Positions 61,101 through 64,000 of a stretch of 64,000 nt of DNA are shown here, piece by piece. A program made the translations under genes and the position numbers. A model generated the notes under the pieces. The model was given only the letters and a program-made list of their open reading frames with translations, made no database searches and was not told the origin of the DNA. Origin of the DNA: Pseudomonadota bacterium (GTDB lineage Bacteria; Desulfobacterota; Desulfobacteria; Desulfobacterales; Desulfolunaceae); assembly GCA_018818835.1 (NCBI GenBank), contig JAHIRD010000136.1:62001-126000 (forward strand). Reading direction: 5' to 3'. The first letter of the stretch is position 1. Each line of letters begins with the position of its first letter.

Positions 61101-64000
61101 AGGGTCAGAGAGACAAGGGCACTGGGTCGTCTGTTTCGATTGTGTGCTTTTTGACGTTCAAAATCCTCACTGAGCGGGTTTTCCAGAGAAAGTTGGTTGC
61201 TGGAATTGTAGATCGGATAATCACTGATCACAAGCTCGTAGTCGCTTCCGCTTACAAAGGTCCATTTTAATTCAGCCTCTGTGTTGAATAGTTCTTCGAA
61301 TAGGATGGTTTGACTGAAGACACCGATCATGTCATCATCTTCAAGACTCAGGGAATCATCTTCCATCACAGAAAGTTCGACATAGATTGCGGCTGCATTA
61401 TACCCGCCACCCGAATACAAAACCGTATTCGGTGTTTCCAGTGTTTGACCATCGGCCACATCATTAAAACGGAGGTAATCCCATGGGTGATCCCCATCAA
61501 TGATGGCTTCACTTTCTGAAAAAAGCGTCTTTAAATTCTCACCCACACACGGCTTGTCACTGACGACGCCAACAAAGGGGAGTAAACGAATCTCTGCGTG
61601 ATCATCGTCTTCATAATTGGATATAATTTTAACCCGATCAAGGGAGACGGAGATGCTGGCAACCGGGACAGAACTGACGCGCTGAAATTCGACTTCGGCC
61701 CTGGTTTTTTTATTCGTTCCCAATAAATAACGGGCACTGGATTTCAAGACATTGTTTCCATTTCCTGAAGAACCCACAGCTTCATATTCATTGAGTAAGC
61801 TATCGAGATTATCAAACAGATCCTGTCCCTGGTTCAATGTGTTGATACTGCTGCTTGTTTTCATCCTCTGTTTTGCTTCTTCAATATCGCCAGCCTGTAT
61901 CAAGTCGAAAATATCTTCTGCTTCAGCCATGATTAAAGCACTGTTAATGGCAAGGGATGTTCCCCCAATAATTTGATAAATATCAGCGGCAGATCCCAAT
62001 AGTTCATAATCGAGATTCAAAATCAAATCTGCATTTTGTGCAAACTGAAGACCCGAACTGGTGAGGTCTGCGAGACCACAGGCAATTTGTGCATAATTTA
62101 ATTTTTGTCCCTGGGTATCCACCTGGGTATTTTTTTCAGGAACACCGGACATGAAAAATGAAAAGGCGTCCTGATTATGCAAGCCATAAAAAGGGTCGCT
62201 ACTCGAATAACGGTTAATACTGACCCTGGCACTGCCCAGGGGATCATCTTGTGCTGCCGACTCCACATCATGAAGATCATCAGTTAGATCAATGGTCCCA
62301 CACATGAGGCCGACAAAATTACCCGTCACAATATTGAAGGTCTGGCTGGCCAGAAAACTTAAAAATGCCATGTTTGCAGCGTTCGTATCATAAACATCCT
62401 GATCACTTGCCGTGTAATCAAAGGTAATGGGTAATGTACTGTCTTTTAATTGGTCTAAGGGAACCCCAAAGATGGGGCGATGGGTCGGCATAATAACAGG
62501 AATGCGGGGATAACTTCCCGTTAAAGCCGATGCGATGCACGCCGTGTCCTCTGCGTCGCATCCTGTAAACTCCTGGGTTTTATAGGGGAAGCCATCGTAG
62601 GGAAATTGGCCCGTGTCCACTTGTACCGTGCGCTCACGCCAGTTTTGATACAGGTCATAATAATTGGATAACATATTGAGATACTCGACATCCTGGTACT
62701 GGCGCTGCATCGTTTGTGAAAAATCGCTCATGACGACCTGAGCCTTATACGCGTCTGTGGGATTGGCCATATTATAGGGGCCAAGTTCGCCTCTGATGCA
62801 GGTGTCCTGCATGCCGTCTTCATCCGGGCAGGCGTATGTTCGAGGATCATTTTGGTAATCGTAGGTATGAAGACTTTCATAAAGTTCTTGTCGGCGTAGA
62901 AATTCTTCCCTGTAGTTGAAGCAGCTTCCACTCGTGCTAAATTCATACCCTGTTTTTTCCGAATTTCTCCAACATTGCCAAAGAGCAACCGTATCATTCA
63001 TGACATCGTTCCGCTCGATAATGTCATCAATATAGGACGGGATAAGGAGTTTAGGAGACATGGTGGTATTCATGTCAATGGTCACTTCCCCTTCATCAAA
63101 GGGGCTGCTTTCGCCCTGGGTTTTTAAGGAAATATTTTTAACGATACCGAGTATAAATTCTTTGGTCTGAACTGCCATATCGGTATTGATCAGTGCGGTT
63201 ACGTTCAGTATTTTTTTGTTAAAAGGATCAACATCTGCGGGTGTTAACCCGTCTATGGTGTTCGATGAGATTGAAACGCAGTTTTCCGGTATGATATCAA
63301 GACGCCAGATACCGGATTCTCTGCTTAGATTTTGTAAAAGGCCCTCCTGGGTACCTGTATAGACGGTGCCTGCCGGAGAGTACAGGATGTAAGAAAACAA
63401 AGCATAGGATTCATCATCAAAATCCAGATCAAAACGGATGGCCAAGTCGGATAATTTAGAATTGATGGTACTGAAGGTATAGGACTTTGCATTAAACATC
63501 GTATTTGAATTATACAGCTCGGCTGCCTTGCCATTGCTCAGGTATTCTTGCCCATCTGATAAAACATGATGTGTGAGACGCTCCTCTTTTATCATATCGA
63601 CCAGAGTCACACTGTATGCCTGGCTGGCACCTGAAAATCGGTAAGGTTTACATCGGTTCGCATGTGTTATGGGGAGGTAATAAACAAGCGTATCGCTTGA
63701 GCTTCCGGAAGTAAGCTCATTGCCATCACTGTCAATAATGGTGGCTTGCTGGCTTGAAACGATCACTGCGATGCCGGTTTCAGGGAAAGACACAATGGCA
63801 TCATCACCCTCTGAACTCACCAGGGGTGAATCAACAGGTCCTGTGGGTATCGCAATGTTCATGGGCAAATTGGGTAATCGTGACATCATACAGGAATTAC
63901 CACCAAAGGGCACATCTCCCACATTCCCGCTTAGTTTGAGTTCATCTATGGCATTGACCAGCGTATACCCTTGCGGTATCGCCTTTGTTAATCGTTTTGA
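58196..64000 (-). CDS. Giant protein with ELWxxDGT repeats (5' end outside the window)
   Basis: The frame is open from 58196 to the window edge, about 1,930 residues, with no stop between position 63922 and 64000; the apparent GTG at 63922 is therefore probably internal. The last 330 residues hold six ELWxxDGT repeats (VWRTDGIDAGT, LWQTDGTSAGT, LWKSDGTSSGT, LWVSDGTTAGT, LWKTDGSDIGT, LWHSDGTEGGT), a beta-propeller-like family of unknown role. Before them comes an Ig/cadherin-like segment and long beta-rich sequence. It is probably a surface or secreted protein, but the N-terminus with its export signal is not in view. A relic of the same gene lies at 9865-9985. Confidence 0.87.
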   Translation of the reverse strand, partial: SKRLTKAIPQGYTLVNAIDELKLSGNVGDVPFGGNSCMMSRLPNLPMNIAIPTGPVDSPLVSSEGDDAIVSFPETGIAVIVSSQQATIIDSDGNELTSGSSSDTLVYYLPITHANRCKPYRFSGASQAYSVTLVDMIKEERLTHHVLSDGQEYLSNGKAAELYNSNTMFNAKSYTFSTINSKLSDLAIRFDLDFDDESYALFSYILYSPAGTVYTGTQEGLLQNLSRESGIWRLDIIPENCVSISSNTIDGLTPADVDPFNKKILNVTALINTDMAVQTKEFILGIVKNISLKTQGESSPFDEGEVTIDMNTTMSPKLLIPSYIDDIIERNDVMNDTVALWQCWRNSEKTGYEFSTSGSCFNYREEFLRRQELYESLHTYDYQNDPRTYACPDEDGMQDTCIRGELGPYNMANPTDAYKAQVVMSDFSQTMQRQYQDVEYLNMLSNYYDLYQNWRERTVQVDTGQFPYDGFPYKTQEFTGCDAEDTACIASALTGSYPRIPVIMPTHRPIFGVPLDQLKDSTLPITFDYTASDQDVYDTNAANMAFLSFLASQTFNIVTGNFVGLMCGTIDLTDDLHDVESAAQDDPLGSARVSINRYSSSDPFYGLHNQDAFSFFMSGVPEKNTQVDTQGQKLNYAQIACGLADLTSSGLQFAQNADLILNLDYELLGSAADIYQIIGGTSLAINSALIMAEAEDIFDLIQAGDIEEAKQRMKTSSSINTLNQGQDLFDNLDSLLNEYEAVGSSGNGNNVLKSSARYLLGTNKKTRAEVEFQRVSSVPVASISVSLDRVKIISNYEDDDHAEIRLLPFVGVVSDKPCVGENLKTLFSESEAIIDGDHPWDYLRFNDVADGQTLETPNTVLYSGGGYNAAAIYVELSVMEDDSLSLEDDDMIGVFSQTILFEELFNTEAELKWTFVSGSDYELVISDYPIYNSSNQLSLENPLSEDFERQKAHNRNRRPSALVSLTLRLTLGDISILHPIVDTSLDLGVMGNGRDTYSMTMRKLGEIDISGSIQDVFKGKAIVASIYDRMLTGDLVAYGSDPYYLINRFTYDVSTFTGDLLPIKEALTASKSIGTPFRNALNEVVKPLPLIQLLPDNRLLFAISHDDGARLMIVSYTDEGVMTLENSLLIKDAEDNQVYSLLNARLSPNRTRLMVPYVPTDYAGTDKTNPAYTKLNLYEINGDAITHLSSNAFGAGAPLTNIEFIDESHVVMLTRKLVFGDGGDAWWPDWEAVQDSCTSTDLDCLFELVDKNLLLFNINGSDRLELTDTLDIFYSPSYDVYLKDYYPLNRTLTLNDSYNDVQLVSTIDGYSSIIRLGLRFYQLSFDVPTQAYYFEDSSSSQNVKSLRYNPEGEYYCADGITCSGYLRSALRPSRDDTNVYQSEERIRTFEFADTDRDLVLAIVGTKLQLLSLYDGAAYKGPQIIGDIFDTEVSVNSADSMAFSFSVTDRDTPLDQLTVTVTATTVEAPVAYTDTVISTISFSANENGGYDWTGTIDTGAFDTESVLNQTIVVHISDGTYTTEKEFTILHKPSIVIPFADKVHGIEVWRTDGIDAGTEMITDVNIGTGDSLYVSSGLYRSENLYYYVGDKGDGEQPFVTSADGEAIPLKDGITGGAYTQFMAFGDYVYFRTTGSSGDSILWQTDGTSAGTVELKTISSGQIGQFFNVNNALYFFVNGKSAGADELWKSDGTSSGTEIVKGSLYYDYSAAISNQTFFFAARAFDGSQIGLWVSDGTTAGTQLLKEFSSIPTKLIDVDGLLYFQHGYQTTDAGNNTITHMDLWKTDGSDIGTLLVKEDSKQGLFDLKQMFVCDNNLYFVKDDVLWHSDGTEGGTVEVKTLYTLPDYNQLRTPVKVVNNTIYFNIQHYTTQVEYRIYALHPSTSNVFIEVDTTPYDNITFYNETMENNLIYSTQDADHYYLWKHNIDSGTILIKTTDK

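Noticed and set aside
1-64000. tRNA, rRNA, prophage and transposase genes
   Set aside because: None was recognised when reading both strands by eye; a covariance-model or HMM search would be needed to exclude small RNAs.

Overview
The window looks like chromosome of a sulfate-reducing Desulfobacterota bacterium of the Desulfobacteraceae type. Two dissimilatory sulfate-reduction loci are visible. The aprBA genes (APS reductase, minus strand) sit at the left edge, with aprA cut by the window end. A complete dsrMKJOP membrane complex operon lies at 45.6-50.6 kb. Other signs are the many two-component and PAS/CHASE sensors, double-domain Usp proteins, FloA/NfeD, and intergenic DNA rich in dispersed palindromic repeats.

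Layout, left to right. 0-0.9 kb: aprA/aprB. 1.5-6.8 kb: a CxxxCC (YkgJ-type) protein, an unusual SDR protein, and an MCE lipid-transport operon made of two half-PqiA proteins plus a six-MCE-domain PqiB-like protein. 7.2-10 kb: a graveyard of broken genes: a sigma54 activator remnant with a nonsense codon, a frameshifted and internally deleted 4-hydroxybutyryl-CoA dehydratase-family gene, and a short relic of the giant ELWxxDGT protein found at the other end of the window. 10-18.9 kb: a 5'-nucleotidase lipoprotein, an NlpC/P60-SPOR lipoprotein whose 3' end is duplicated around an AT-rich DUF4143 ATPase gene, an M6 metallopeptidase and a Usp protein. 19.8-26.3 kb: hydrolase, a CpxAR-like two-component pair with a small secreted or membrane peptide, galU, a second YkgJ-type protein, a TauE/SafE exporter and a DUF4282 protein.

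26.4-27.9 kb is the most unusual stretch. A 108-bp tandem array of long hairpins lies next to a four-helix-bundle (S23/IVP-like) gene whose own reading frame contains a translated copy of the same hairpin, followed by two more copies downstream. 27.9-37.7 kb: a long minus-strand run of ten genes (RDD-GYF, two B-box-like zinc/membrane proteins, an integral membrane protein, DUF4129, DUF4350, MoxR ATPase, DUF58, SpoIIM/DUF95, RDD) that reads like one envelope-associated MoxR module. 38.5-42.2 kb: NfeD protease, short NfeD, FloA and a small membrane-anchored protein. 42.3-43.8 kb: a TIM-barrel isomerase and a Phd/PIN toxin-antitoxin pair with a clear palindromic operator.

44.7-50.7 kb: an RsbRD-type gene with its own sigma70-like promoter, then dsrMKJOP and a terminator. 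DsrMKJOP is thought to link the membrane quinone pool and periplasmic redox to the DsrC trisulfide cycle in the cytoplasm; aprBA provides the preceding APS-to-sulfite step. 51-58 kb: a secreted protein of unknown family overlapping a QueG-like ferredoxin-type protein, a hybrid histidine kinase, a CHASE sensor lacking a known output domain and an arrestin-fold (Spo0M-like) protein. 58.2 kb to the end: a giant protein (more than 1,900 residues, 5' end outside the window) with ELWxxDGT repeats.

At least five families of dispersed inverted repeats occupy the gene-free gaps. No tRNA, rRNA, CRISPR array or transposase gene was recognised. All functional calls come from reading motifs and remembered family features; no database search was run.
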